Below, piece after piece: positions 43,015 through 53,549 of a stretch of DNA of 64,000 bases. Location of the stretch: NCBI GenBank assembly GCA_020746995.1, contig JAGPXD010000001.1, positions 1,860,001-1,924,000 on the forward strand. The letters are read 5' to 3'. The translations under genes and the position numbers were made by a program. The stretch comes from Plectosphaerella cucumerina. Lineage: Eukaryota > Ascomycota > Sordariomycetes > Glomerellales > Plectosphaerellaceae. The notes beneath the pieces are model-generated. The model was given only the letters and a program-made list of their open reading frames with translations. It was not told where the DNA came from and did not search any database. The stretch's first letter is position 1. The number at the start of each line of letters is the position of its first letter.

Positions 43015-43266
43015 TTCGGCTGATTCGTTGTGTACCAGGAGGGAAATGGTGGTAAATGAACCTTGCAATTCCCTCTTTGGGGCCCCACCTGGGGCAACCT
43101 CAATTTCTCCCGCTTTAAAACCCGAGCTTTCTGGAGCTTCCCAAATTTCTCTTGCATCATCTGCAGAACCGCCAGCCGCCTCTGTCAACAACCCGAATGG
43201 CAGCGCACCCGGCGCACACCCTTCGCAACCTTCATTTATTCAGTCGGTGATGTTGCGGACAGCGAG

Positions 43267-45651
43267 ATGCTGTATCCCGAGGAGGACGCGCCGCACGTGC
43301 GGGCGTGGCTGTTGAAGAAGCTTCCTGAAGTGTATGTTTCTTCCTCCTGGACGCGTCTTCTCGTACTTTGCTAACTTTATCGCGCGATAGATCCGATACC
43401 GAGACGGATATTCTTGCCGATTACGTTCTAGCTCTTCTCGACACGTACGACAGGGTATCCGATGAGGTCAAGGGGTACATGGAGAAGGAGCTGCTTGATG
43501 TTCTCGAGCCTGGTGCGTGCTACCCTTCTGCAGCCTTGCATCTCGAATCTTGCTAATCTCTTGCGCAACAGACAAGATCCCCCAATTCGTTGACGAGGTC
43601 TTGCGAGTAGTCCAGTACCAGTCTTACCTTCCTGGCGCTCCACCCCCGCCACAGCACTTGCCGACGCCGACACAGCCGAATGACAGCGGAAGATCAGGCC
43701 TCGATGATTCCAATCGCTATGATCCGCGTGAGCGGAACGGCAACAAGAAGCGAACCTACAGTGATGCCGTCGGCGACGATGGTGTCAACACTCAAGGCAG
43801 AGCTGGTGATGGTCGCGTCTTCAAACAGCCTCGTGGCGGCGCGCACTCGTCAAGACGAGGAGGCGCATCGCCGCCATTGAACGCTCCCACCGGCCCAAGT
43901 AACGGGCTTGCGCATGGCTTCGATCCTATGGCAGCGTCTTTCCAGCCCGGCTTCGGCAGTTCCTTCAATGGCCCGCAATTTTCACCACAAGAGCTATCAA
44001 GGCCTTACGGTGCACCTCAAGCGCCCTCGTCCAGCAGGAAGCCATGCCGCGACTTCCAGACAAAGGGCTACTGTGCTCGAGGCAACGCATGCAAGTTCAG
44101 CCACGGCAACCAGCCAATCGCATTGGCGCCGTCCGGCAACGGCGTCAGCGATATTCCTGAAGGTATGCATATCTCTCTATCAAGTCTGTCCCAACCCCCA
44201 CGCTTCCTGATGACCACTTTTTTTCAAATGCGGGAGCATTCGTGCGATGAGAACCCCATTATTATAAGGTTGACTTCTGAATCTACGCGTGTCTCAATCT
44301 CTTCACCACAAGACTTCATGACAGCGTGCAGCTTGCTGACAAGCTTCCAGGCCAGCTTAGAGACATGATGCAGATGATGTTGACGCAGACGTCACAACAG
44401 ATGAAGGATCTCATGGATACCTTCAACAAGACTACCCGAGGTGGAGGTCATGGTGGCAGAGGCGGTCGTGGCGCCTCTTCAGGGTCGCGGCGGAAGCGGA
44501 AGGCTTCCATTTCCGCCGACGGTCCTGTCCACGATAAGTCTAGAAGTTCCATCGTGGTGGAGAACATCCCCAAGGAGCATCTGAACGAGCAGGATATTCG
44601 CGAGTCCTTTGCAGGATTTGGCGAGATCACCGACATTGCGGTGCAGCCGAATAGGCGGCTGGCAGTCATCAAGTATGACACATGGGACTCGGCGAACGCG
44701 GCTTACAGGTCTCCCAAAGTCATCTTTGACAACCGCTTTGTGCGGGTGTTTTGGCAGCAGGATGGGTCCAAGGACGACGAGGACATGGATGTCGAGAAAG
44801 AGCCGGAAATCGACCTCGAGGAGTTTATGAAGAAGCAGGAAGAGGCGCAGAAGCGCTACGATGAGAATCTGCAGAAGAAGGCCGAAATCGATAGGCAGCG
44901 CGAGGAGCTTGAGCAGAAGCAGCGAGAGCTCCTCGCTCGTCAGCGGGAGGTCAGGCAGAAGCTACACGCCAAGCTTAGCAACGGCGAGGGCGCCTCGACC
45001 GGCAGCACATCGACTAGCGACGCGCTGCGTGCGCAGCTAGCGGCTCTTGAGGAGGAGGCATTACTCCTGGGTCTTGACCCTGACGCCGATGACGTGAGCG
45101 TCTACTCGGGCGAATACCGCGGCCGTGGCAGAGGTCGCGGCCGAGGAAGAGCCAGGGCAGCTTGGGCTCCTCGCGCACGCGGATCCTACCGCGGACGTGG
45201 CGGCCCTGCTGGCCGCGGCGACATCCACGCCGCCTACGCGTCATACTCACTCGATAACCGGCCCCGCGTCGTGTCCGTCGCCGGCGCCGACTTTTCCTCC
45301 CCCGCTAGGGACGAGGCGCTGCGTCAGCATCTCCTCGGGATAGGCGAGTTCACGGGCATCGACACCACACCTGCCGGCGCGCAGATCACCTTTAAGGACC
45401 GTAAGACGGCCGAGAAGTTCTTCTACGGCGTCTCCCTCGCGCAGGGCGTCATGCCCGGTGTCGAGGAGAAACTCGAGCTTGGCTGGGTCGCCAAGGCCCA
45501 GCCACCTGCGCCCTCGCGTCTTGCTGCGAAGGCCGAGGCGGACGAAGATACGTCCATGGCTAATATCCCTGATGCCCCGAGTCCTCGTCGCGACGTAAAG
45601 TTCGATATGGACTACGAACAGGCAGAGGAAGGCGAGTGGGGCATCGAGTAG
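43267..45651 (+). CDS. RBM26/27-like RNA-binding protein (PWI-like, CCCH finger, RRM)
   Basis: Exons 43267-43331, 43391-43512, 43572-44162 and 44351-45651 give 692 residues. The first two introns are 59 nt; the third is 188 nt, long for this genome, and could conceal a small exon. The N-terminal 75 residues are a PWI-like helical domain. A CCCH finger (C-x8-C-x5-C-x3-H) lies near residue 220, an RRM at about 324-400, a charged coiled coil at about 430-480, an RG-rich stretch and a second RRM-like fold at about 565-640. This is the layout of human RBM26/27 and fission yeast Rmn1, which act with nuclear RNA-decay (exosome-adaptor) machinery. It starts 274 bp from the tRNA, transcribed in the opposite direction. 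Confidence 0.82.
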
Positions 45652-46451
45652 GTTTTGGAGATCCCAAAATCCTTCATGCCGCAGAGCGGACGTGACGACA
45701 CAAGCTCGTCGACGGATGGATCACTTGGTTGTTGTATGATTGTACGATCTTTGGCTGTTTGCGTACATTGGAACCCCAGGATGGGGAGGAAGGCGGGCGA
45801 TGGATGGCCCGAACGGATGAACGACTGAGATACCCATGCCAAAAAGGCGATGACTGCTTTTCAGTATTTCTCCAGGCTTTGTCGTGACTTGATTCCGTGA
45901 TCCTGCTGCTTCCTCTCCCCTGGCCACGGCAAATCGGACTTCACGTGCAACTACTCAAACATACGATCACCATCAGCATCAAATATACACCAGGCGAGCT
46001 GTGTAGAGGAAGAGAATGCCCCCGTGTTGAATTAGAACTCCATGCTCCAGAGCCGCTGTTCCCGCGGCTATAGCTATGGACTCGTTGGTCCTTTTGGGGG
46101 GACGGGTATCGTTGAGATATGATGTGATGATGGATGCACGCATGCTTGCTTTCTTTCGCCCGTTTCCTGCGCCTCCCGGCGGCCTTGCCCCATTGTCCCT
46201 CCCGGCCGGGGACATTTTCCGCAAACCCCGAGACGCCCTCTCAACTTCCCCCGGCAGCGGCAGCGATGTGCTTTTTGTTGAAAAAGCAGGGTGTGCGTGG
46301 CCGGGGCATGTTGGCGAGAGGCCGGCCGTGGCCGACCCCGCAAGCCTCGTGAAATCCATTTCGTGTGTAAAATCCGGTTGAACGCCTTCGTGATGCATCA
46401 TGATGAGTTGAACATTATGAAGAGAGAAGTGTATGTCTAAAAAGGTGAAAA
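45652..46451. other. Convergent 3' region, RBM26-like / MTHFR
   Basis: The 800 bases lie between converging genes. The MTHFR frame would run on here only if its terminal intron were ignored; with the intron the stop is at 46452. Nothing else is supported. Confidence 0.5.
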
Positions 46452-48330
46452 TTAGTTTGCGGGGGCGGCACCGCCGTTGGTGACGCCCTCGGCGGTGACC
46501 GGCTTGATGTCGTCGTACTCCTTGATGGAGAGGCCTTCGAAGAGGTCGAAGATCTCCCGCTTCTGGTGGAAGTCGTTGTTCACTGGGAATGTCAGTAACT
46601 TGAGCAGCTGGTTGTCTCAGGGGTGGCGTACCAATGTTGACGAGGTACCACTCATTCATGATCCGCTCGATCAACGTGCGGCTGGGGGTACCCGCGTCGA
46701 AGCAGTGTGCCCAGTCCAGGCCGAGGCGGAAGGCCTCATCCTTCCAAGCGATGAAGCTGACGCTCTCGACGATGGTCGGCTGCACAATCTCCTTGCCCGG
46801 GAAGACTCCCCACGTCACGGCGTTGGGACCCTCGCTAGGGGCGTTGAACTTGAGGTTTCCGTTCTTCGTCAGGGCGTAGTAGGTCATGTCGGGCTGCTTC
46901 TCGATGCGGGAGATGATCTCGGGGAAGACATCGGGGTGGACGAGGAACTCGACGTAGGACTTCTGGTAGACGTAGCCGTTCGGCGGTCCCCAGCCGTGCA
47001 CGGGGTGAGAGGACTTGACGCCGTCGACGGCGGGCTGCGAGTTAATGGTGATGAGACCGCGCTTGTTGAGGGCGATGAGCTCGTCGCGGATGGGGTCGGC
47101 CTCGGTGGTGAGCGGCGACTCGCTCCAAGGAAGGGAATCGATTTCGTTGTTCAGGTAGCGGACGAAGAGGTTGCCGATGTCCTGGACGCTCTGAGGCTCA
47201 CCCCACTTCTTGCGATTCTGCTCGTTGCTGCCAGTCAGGCCGATACCGTAGGCGTCAAGCTCGCCGAAGGCCGGAGAGCGCGAGTCACCCCAGCGTCCGT
47301 TGGGGAACTCGTCCCAGTCCTGGGTGCGGAGAACATAGGACTTGTTGCGGCCCTTCCAGAAGATGGGGCGCACGTCCTCCTCCCTTCTTCCGAAGCCCAG
47401 CGATTGCTTCCAGGGCAGGGCGTGCTTGAGCGGCCTGTCGTTGGTCGGCAGCCAGTCCAGCTCCTCGAGGACCATGCGAGTGGCCTGAGCGAGGTTCATG
47501 GTGTAGAAGTGCATGTGGTGGATTCCGGCCTTTGCGATCTTGCGGCAAAGGTCGGCAACGAGGGTCTTTCCGATGTCCCTGACGGCAACGTCGTCGTTCT
47601 TGACAGACTCGAGGGCGCTCATCCACTCGTCGGGGACCTTGCAGCCCATGTGCTTGGCGCGACGCAGGAAGCTGGCGTAGGTGGCGATGGGCATGATGCC
47701 AGGAATGATGGGGATGGTGATGCCGCGCTCGCGAACCCTGCCGACCCAGCGGATGAAGTTGTCTGCGTCATAGAACATCTGGGTGACGATGAAGGAGGCG
47801 CCGGCGTCAACCTTCTCCTTGAGGTGGTCCAGCAGGCTGTCCTCGTCCTTGTTGTCGTCGCTGCCCTCGGGGTAGCCGGCGACGCCGATGTCGAAGTGGT
47901 CGTTGTAGGTGTCGCGAATGTGCTTGACGAGGTCCCGGGCGTACTGGAACTTGTCGTCGGTGGCCACCCACTTCTCCTTCTCGCGGGGCGGGTCGCCACG
48001 CAGGGCGAGGATGTTGGTGCAGCCAGCCTTGTAGGCGCGCTGCAGGGCGTCGTCGACCTTTTCCTGGCCCATATCGGTGCACGTCAGGTGCATGCATGTC
48101 TCCAGGCCGTAGATGCTCTGGGCCTGGGTAACCATCTCGCAGGTCAGCTCAGCGAGCCTGCCACCGGCGCCCCATGTGATGTCGATGAACTGAGGCCCGA
48201 AGTGGTACATGCGCTCCATTCGGTCGTAGAGGTTCTGCACGCCCTGTGCGGTCTTGGGCGGGAAGTACTCAAACGAGAAGGACGGGCGGCCGTCCCGCTT
48301 GGTGTCGTCGAGCAGATTCTTGATGTGCAT
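46452..48330 (-). CDS. MET13: Methylenetetrahydrofolate reductase
   Basis: Exon 1 is 46632-48330 and exon 2 is 46452-46582, with a 49-nt GT-AG intron between them; the product is 609 residues. Skipping the intron would replace the true C-terminus (IVNNDFHQKREIFDLFEG) with a long unrelated tail. Residues about 1-300 form the catalytic TIM barrel, starting with the conserved FSFEYFPPK segment whose Glu protonates the flavin-folate intermediate, then ITWGAGG, HLTC and ILALRGDPP. The C-terminal half is the regulatory, S-adenosylmethionine-sensing domain of eukaryotic enzymes. It reduces 5,10-methylene-THF to 5-methyl-THF with FAD, supplying methyl groups for methionine synthesis. The sequence resembles the Met13 branch more than Met12. 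Confidence 0.94.
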
Positions 48331-50169
48331 CGTGGCGGACGAGGAGGGTTAGGGATTGGTTTCGGAGGTCGGGGGAGGAGTCGAGGAGCCGCGAAAGGGC
48401 CGTTCTATAGAAGGGAAGCCCCGTGTCAGTGAATTGTCGAGATGGGGTCGTGGCACGTTGCCATTGACTTCAAGTTTGAGGGTTATGTGTGCATCAGCGC
48501 CGGGGGGGTCCGCGCCGGTAACGGGGAGGGCCGTAAATTTTGCTGGCGCGGTGGAGGGGCAGCATCGTCACCGATGGGGGGTGGAGGGGTCCTCACCGAT
48601 GAATTTGGGGAGTCTGCTTCCGAGCAACAAGACGGAGCAGAAGACTTCTGAAGAGGCAGTGAATTTTAGGAGAGGTCTGACTCCCTAGGATATTCTTTCT
48701 GGATAGGTACAAAAGAAAAAGAGGGGTGGGAAGAGAGGTTGACCGGAGAGGAGAGGCAAGGGCAAAGGGACGACTGAGGTCAAGGAGACTGGAGACAGTG
48801 CAGTGACTGACTTGGGGGTTGCTTGCCCCCTGCCCCCCCTGCCACCGCCATTGAGGTGTACCTAGGGAGTCAATTTCAACCAGCACCAAGGTCTTCCAGG
48901 TACACAGGGTACTTCTCCGACACCGCGGCGATACTTGCAGCCCGCCCCGCCGGAGCCAGAGCCGGAGGAGCAAAAGTGGGATGTTTCTGGTTGTTGCACC
49001 ACTGAGCGGGTGGCACCTGCCTGGACAGCCTGTACGAGCTGCCAGTGGAGGTACTTGCAGCCCCAGGCGAGGTACCAAGAGACACCACGACACACACAGC
49101 CAAGCAGGGACCGACCCCCATCAAAGGCCGCATTCGCAGTATCCTCATTGGACAAGACCATTCGTCGGCTGCCGCAAGTTTGCCCCCGCATTCTGCCCAG
49201 GATTCGCCAGCAGGTCGACTTCGGTACCCGGGGCTTGTACTTTCTCCGGCACCTCTGCTCCATCAAGACTCGATCTCTCTCGGAGATGAACCGCCATTGT
49301 ACCTCGATGTTTCCCCGGCGTCCGACGCAGCCAACGAGATACCTGCACATGGAGGAGCAGGCAGGAAGCGGTGTGCCACTGCATGAGAAAGTTTGGCCCA
49401 GTGCTTTCCTGCTGCTCTTTCCGGCCTCTGGTCCGTCCCGTCGTCGGATGGTGTGCGGCTTCACAAGCCAATGTGAAAGAGGCGGATATGAGGATGTGTT
49501 TTGGCGATCCATCTCCCGGACAGCGAAGACAGCACTCTGTCCCCCGTCATTGCTACGGTTTTGGGGCGAGATCGTGCAGGCCAACAACGGACGGTGCAGC
49601 GAATGTGGATTGTGCCCCTCCTTTGCACAGGCCAAGCGCTGAATTTACCCCTCCATCTCCGGCAGAACAGAAGGCGTCTCACCGCCGGCCATATCGGGAA
49701 CTGCGGTGCATCAACAGCCTCCTTGTCTTCGGTCATGATGAATTGAAGTATGGACCTCAAGAGATAGGCTTGGGCATGGAGTAGGGAGCCCTGTTGCCTT
49801 TGGCCACAAACTGACTTTTACCGACAAGGGTCTTCGAAGCTTGCAGCAGGCACACCAGCGTTGAGCTGATGAGGCTGCTTGATGTGTTTCTCTACAGAAG
49901 AAAGGGGACACGTTCGATTTTGTCGAAAAAGTTACAGGTTTCCAGGCGGTGGAAGTCTTACGTGAAAGCCGTTCCGGAATTTGTACATGTGGTAGTTTGT
50001 AGTTACCAAGTATCTTGATGATAGAATCTGTTCCTGAACTCGGCAATTTGCCCGATGCTGTACATCTTTCTAGAGTTGACAGCTGTTCCTAATCTACAAG
50101 ACGTCCCCGAAGAACAATAAGTCCCCGTCTCTATGCCGTCCTTGCAGTCCCGTGGGCAGTATCTCTCTC
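48331..50169. other. 1.8-kb intergenic region without a supported gene
   Basis: It contains the MTHFR promoter and the 3' flank of the small secreted protein gene. Overlapping open frames of 80-257 codons exist on both strands at 48590-49790, but they have random-looking composition and no domain, so I do not call them. Confidence 0.45.
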
Positions 50170-50559
50170 TCAGCACACCCCGCGTCCCGCAACGGTCCAA
50201 GCAAATCCATTGAAGTCGATGCTTTCACGTCCAGTGGCCCCGTTGGCGTTGAGGTCAAAGGTGGCTCCCATGTTCGCGTTGAGAGTCGCCTGCGCAGTGA
50301 CTCCGCCGTTGGTGATGACACAGAAGTTATTAGCGCAGCAACAAGTACCAGGCTGCAGGAAGCGAGGGGTGCCTCCGCTGGTCGCCAAGGGGGATGCGAA
50401 GAGTTGGAAGATCCGGCAGCTGGTTGGACGTTCTTTGAATCTTCTAGTCAGCATTTAGCGTTGTGGAAAGTTGAAATGTCAAGAAATACCTTTAATGGCG
50501 GTAGGGCTTGCTGTGACGGAGGCCACGAGAGCGACGAGGGTCAGGCAGGGCGCTTGCAT
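50170..50559 (-). CDS. Small secreted cysteine-rich protein (candidate effector)
   Basis: Exon 1 is 50490-50559 and exon 2 is 50170-50432, with a 57-nt intron (50433-50489, donor GTATTT, branch TGCTGAC, acceptor CAAAG). The product is 110 residues. Residues 1-18 are a clear signal peptide with cleavage after TAS. The mature protein has six cysteines (29, 54, 55, 56, 61 and the C-terminal residue 110), an even number that could form three disulfides, with a CCC run and Asn/Gly/Thr-rich beta-like segments. An alternative acceptor, CTAG four codons earlier, shifts the frame and loses this cysteine pattern. A TATA-like GATAAAAG sits about 85-90 bp upstream. I recognise no family. Secretion is well supported; an effector role is only inferred from size and cysteines. 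Confidence 0.72.
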
Positions 50560-51350
50560 GATCGTGATGGCGAGGAGAATATTTGATTCTGAGGAGGAGA
50601 TGGGTGCCTGAGCATACACGAAGAATAGCAGGAATACACCCCCCTTTTATCTACTGCGAAGTCTGGTGGCATGAGTTGCGGGAGAACTGGTTTCGCCGTG
50701 CCGAGTCCATGCCCGTCCGTGATGGGAACATGTGTCGCGTACATTGCGATCCACAGAGCTATTGCCGTTCTGTGGCTGAGCAGACCTACAAGAGTAATGT
50801 GAACTTGTCTAATTCCCTTTCCGGGCTTTGAAGACTTTAATCGTGGACTTTTGTCTTGAAGATGTGATCGCCAGCTCCCTCGTCGGACATCTGGTCCTGT
50901 GGAAGCGTACCCCTTAAACAGTCGATCTGTTGAATCCCAAATTGGTTCAACTGTTCAATTGACCCAGGTGTCATCCTGGGGCCCGGACTGGTCCAAATTC
51001 TCATGACCTGCCTAAATCAGTGGTGCTCGCCGTGCCTGTTCGTTGACACAGCAGGCGATATGGCCTGAGTCAAACCTGACTCGCCAGACAGTTGCCCCTG
51101 GGTGCATTGAAGCTACCACGACCAAAATACATGCCTGGAACGAGGAAATGTTACACCGTGTAGGAGAATCAAATGACTGCCAAGGTGCAAGACTTTATGA
51201 GGCTTGGAGGCGCCAAGGCCGTGCTTGAGTCGAAATATGCTTCCTCGACAGGCCAGAACAACTCAAACATCGCAGTGAACAACAACTGCCACGGATTTTG
51301 CCGAAAGCAAGACTTGAATCGGTATAGTTCTGAAAACCAACAAGCCCCCC
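50560..51350. other. Intergenic region, secreted protein gene to bZIP gene
   Basis: The 791 bases hold the promoter of the secreted protein gene (TATA-like element near 50645-50650) and the 3' flank of the bZIP gene. No gene seen. Confidence 0.5.
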
Positions 51351-52654
51351 TCATGACACATCCTGCACTCTCGGCCCTGATGGCGGCCTCAGGGTCAATG
51401 GCGGTGCCCCTCGTGCCCTCCTCATCCGGTTGCTCTGCGCGATCACGTCGCGGTCAAAAACGAACCACCATCGCTGGAACAGCGCCTGACCTATCTCCCA
51501 GTTGGTAGGATCATAAACGTCAGACCCTATGATCCTGATTCCCTCGGCCGGGTCCTCCATATCGTAGGCCAAGTTGACGGTGCCGAGCTGGCCTTTGGCG
51601 TGTTCTGGACGGGCCTCGTCCGGCAGGCTGAAGATTCCGAGGATTCTGTCGCGCACCGTTGGCCACGGCAGCAGGTCGATGACGGGATGATGGGGCGTGA
51701 CCAGCTGTGAGGTTGTTGGCTGCCACGTCGCCGGGAGTAGGTTCGTCGGCGTGAAGGCTCCTGTGTTGAAGGGCGAGCTGGCTGTCAGGCTCCACATGTC
51801 GTCTGTGAAGCCGAGACGGCCTGCGATGGTGACGGCGGCCCGGAGAAGGCTGAGCTCGCAGACGGATAGGAGGGAGCTGTCGGCAAAGTCGGCCATACCG
51901 CCGTCTGACCCCGAACCTGACCCTGAAGCGGCGTAGCCTTGTGGCGAGCCTTCCGATGAGCTCGAGTAGGACCACGAAGTTGTGCTGAGGGTATTGCCGA
52001 GGTCTGTGCCGGTCAGATATGCTGGGTCGATAGTACTGAGGTCAATCCCGGCGAAGAGATCGCCGCTCTGAGCCGAGGTTGCCAGCATAAGGGAGCTGGA
52101 AGGCATGGCGGCAAATGACGTGGTTGCTGTGCTATTACCAGTGGCAGCTGCTGGGAAGAGCGACGGCTCAAGACCTGTTGTGATCGCCGGCCAGTCCTGG
52201 CCAAGGTCCAGCTCAAGTCCTTCCAGACTCGGTTCTTGCAGTACCGTGCTCCTGGAAGCCGATGAGGTACTGCTGCCTATGGGCGTCGCAGTCGCAGCAT
52301 CGTCACCATCATGCCCGTCGGGCGACGACCCAAGGCCATTTCCAGACCGCTGTGTCGCCTTACCCTTCTGCTTCGAAAGTCTGTCTTGTCTCTTGCGTTC
52401 TCCTAACAGGGGTCAGTACATGCAAGATATGGGCCTGCAGGGGTTCACTTGCTGTATCGTCGTTGTGCCAGGACGTTGAGCATCCGCTTCCTCTCGGCAG
52501 GATCCTCCTCAATATGCGGCACTTCGAGCGGGGCCGGGGCCTTGTATGCGCGCTGCCGGACTTTCGGCCGGTTATACGTCGCGTTGGAGCTCTGGGCAAT
52601 CGAGTCGATGGCCCCGCCGGCGTCTTCCATGGTGGTGGTGTCGTGATCACTCAT
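51351..52654 (-). CDS. bZIP transcription factor with DUF3425 C-terminal domain
   Basis: Exon 1 is 52453-52654 and exon 2 is 51351-52402; the 50-nt intron (52403-52452) starts with GC (ACA|GCAAGT) and ends TTAG. The product is 417 residues. The basic region is at residues about 54-85, with the invariant N-x7-R signature N60...R68. Arg68 is the codon split by the intron, so the GC-AG splice itself completes the DNA-binding motif. A Ser/Gly-rich middle follows. The C-terminal 150 residues match DUF3425 (HPVIDLLPWPTVRDRIL; AYDMEDPAEGIRIIGSDVYDPTNWEIG; FQRWWFVFDRDVI). Such factors are common in filamentous fungi, often near metabolic or stress genes. It is divergent from the MFS transporter at 53550. 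Confidence 0.87.
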
Positions 52655-53549
52655 GTCTTCCTGTCTATCGGGAGGGGGTGTGTGTCTGGCAGGGCTGCAG
52701 GGCCGGGGTGAAGATGGTTGCAGCAGAAGAGGGGAATCTCAGACGCAAGGTAACGGGCAAGCATGACTTTCTGAGATGCGGGAGCCGTCGCCCGGATATT
52801 TAAGTCGTGCTGGGTTCCCCCCAAAGCACAGCATCCGCGTATCGTGAAGGAGTGACAGTGGAGTGCGGCTGGTCGGTGTGGGGCATCATGTCGGATTAGC
52901 ATAACGGATATGGCGGGACCTCAGCTTGCGTATAGGTCAGCCACTTGGGCTGAGGTTCTCCGATAACAATTAATGCATTGAACGGTGGAGTCTTGATCCG
53001 TCTTACACCGACGACGTCTGATACCGCATTTGAGCTGTCAATGGAGGTCCGAGGGTCACAATCCACTGAAAAGTAATTGTCTACCTCGTGACAGAAATTC
53101 CAGAGTTACCGCAGCAGCCATATGTCAAGATGAAGGAATTTTGGGTGTTGAGATTGTCGCGAGGAATGAGCCCTGGAGCTGAGGGCGGCAGGGGCCACCG
53201 AGGCTGGGCTCGACGTCATTGGCGAGGAAACCATAGGTACACCGTGACAGCTCTACCGACAAATGAGCGGCCTCGAGCTCAACCATCCTCCTCCGCCCGA
53301 CACCTTTTACACGATACCGCCAGCGCAATAGTCTAGCCATCAGTCTTAGACGAGGTCCGATGGCCTCGAATTGAGCACCTAACACCTCTTCTCCTCGAGG
53401 TGTCACATTCGAGAGCCCAAATCGCGAACCTCCCCGGCGATCCTGCGATGCACCCATCCCCCGAGCATTGACCGAGTCACGAACCCGACACCAGCGTCTC
53501 GGCCCGCGCAGACCATACCCCCGGGCTCCTCCCCGAATATCGCGCGGCG
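52655..53549. promoter_or_regulatory. Shared divergent promoter region, bZIP factor / MFS transporter
   Basis: The 895 bases separate the two divergent genes. A TTAAATAT element near 52795-52803 could serve the bZIP gene. A GACGTC core (53013-53018), the type bound by bZIP dimers, lies mid-way, and a GATAA site lies near 52962. Function is inferred from position and motif only. Confidence 0.4.

Noticed and set aside
46000..46630. Extended MTHFR reading frame to about 45979 giving a 783-residue protein
   Set aside because: It results from reading through a 49-nt terminal intron in the wrong phase; splicing restores the conserved C-terminus and a 609-residue enzyme.
46477..48432. A 651-codon open frame antisense to MTHFR
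   Set aside because: Same codon-bias artefact; low-complexity Val/Gly/Asp/Leu sequence without motifs, fully overlapping a certain gene.
48590..49790. Overlapping frames up to 257 codons on both strands in the MTHFR upstream gap
   Set aside because: All frames are similarly open, the usual outcome in GC-rich spacer; no signal peptide, domain or intron structure favours one.
50420..50489. Alternative acceptor CTAG for the small secreted protein intron
   Set aside because: It shifts exon 2 to a frame without the cysteine pattern and with Ser/Arg-rich random-looking sequence; the CAAAG acceptor gives the coherent protein.
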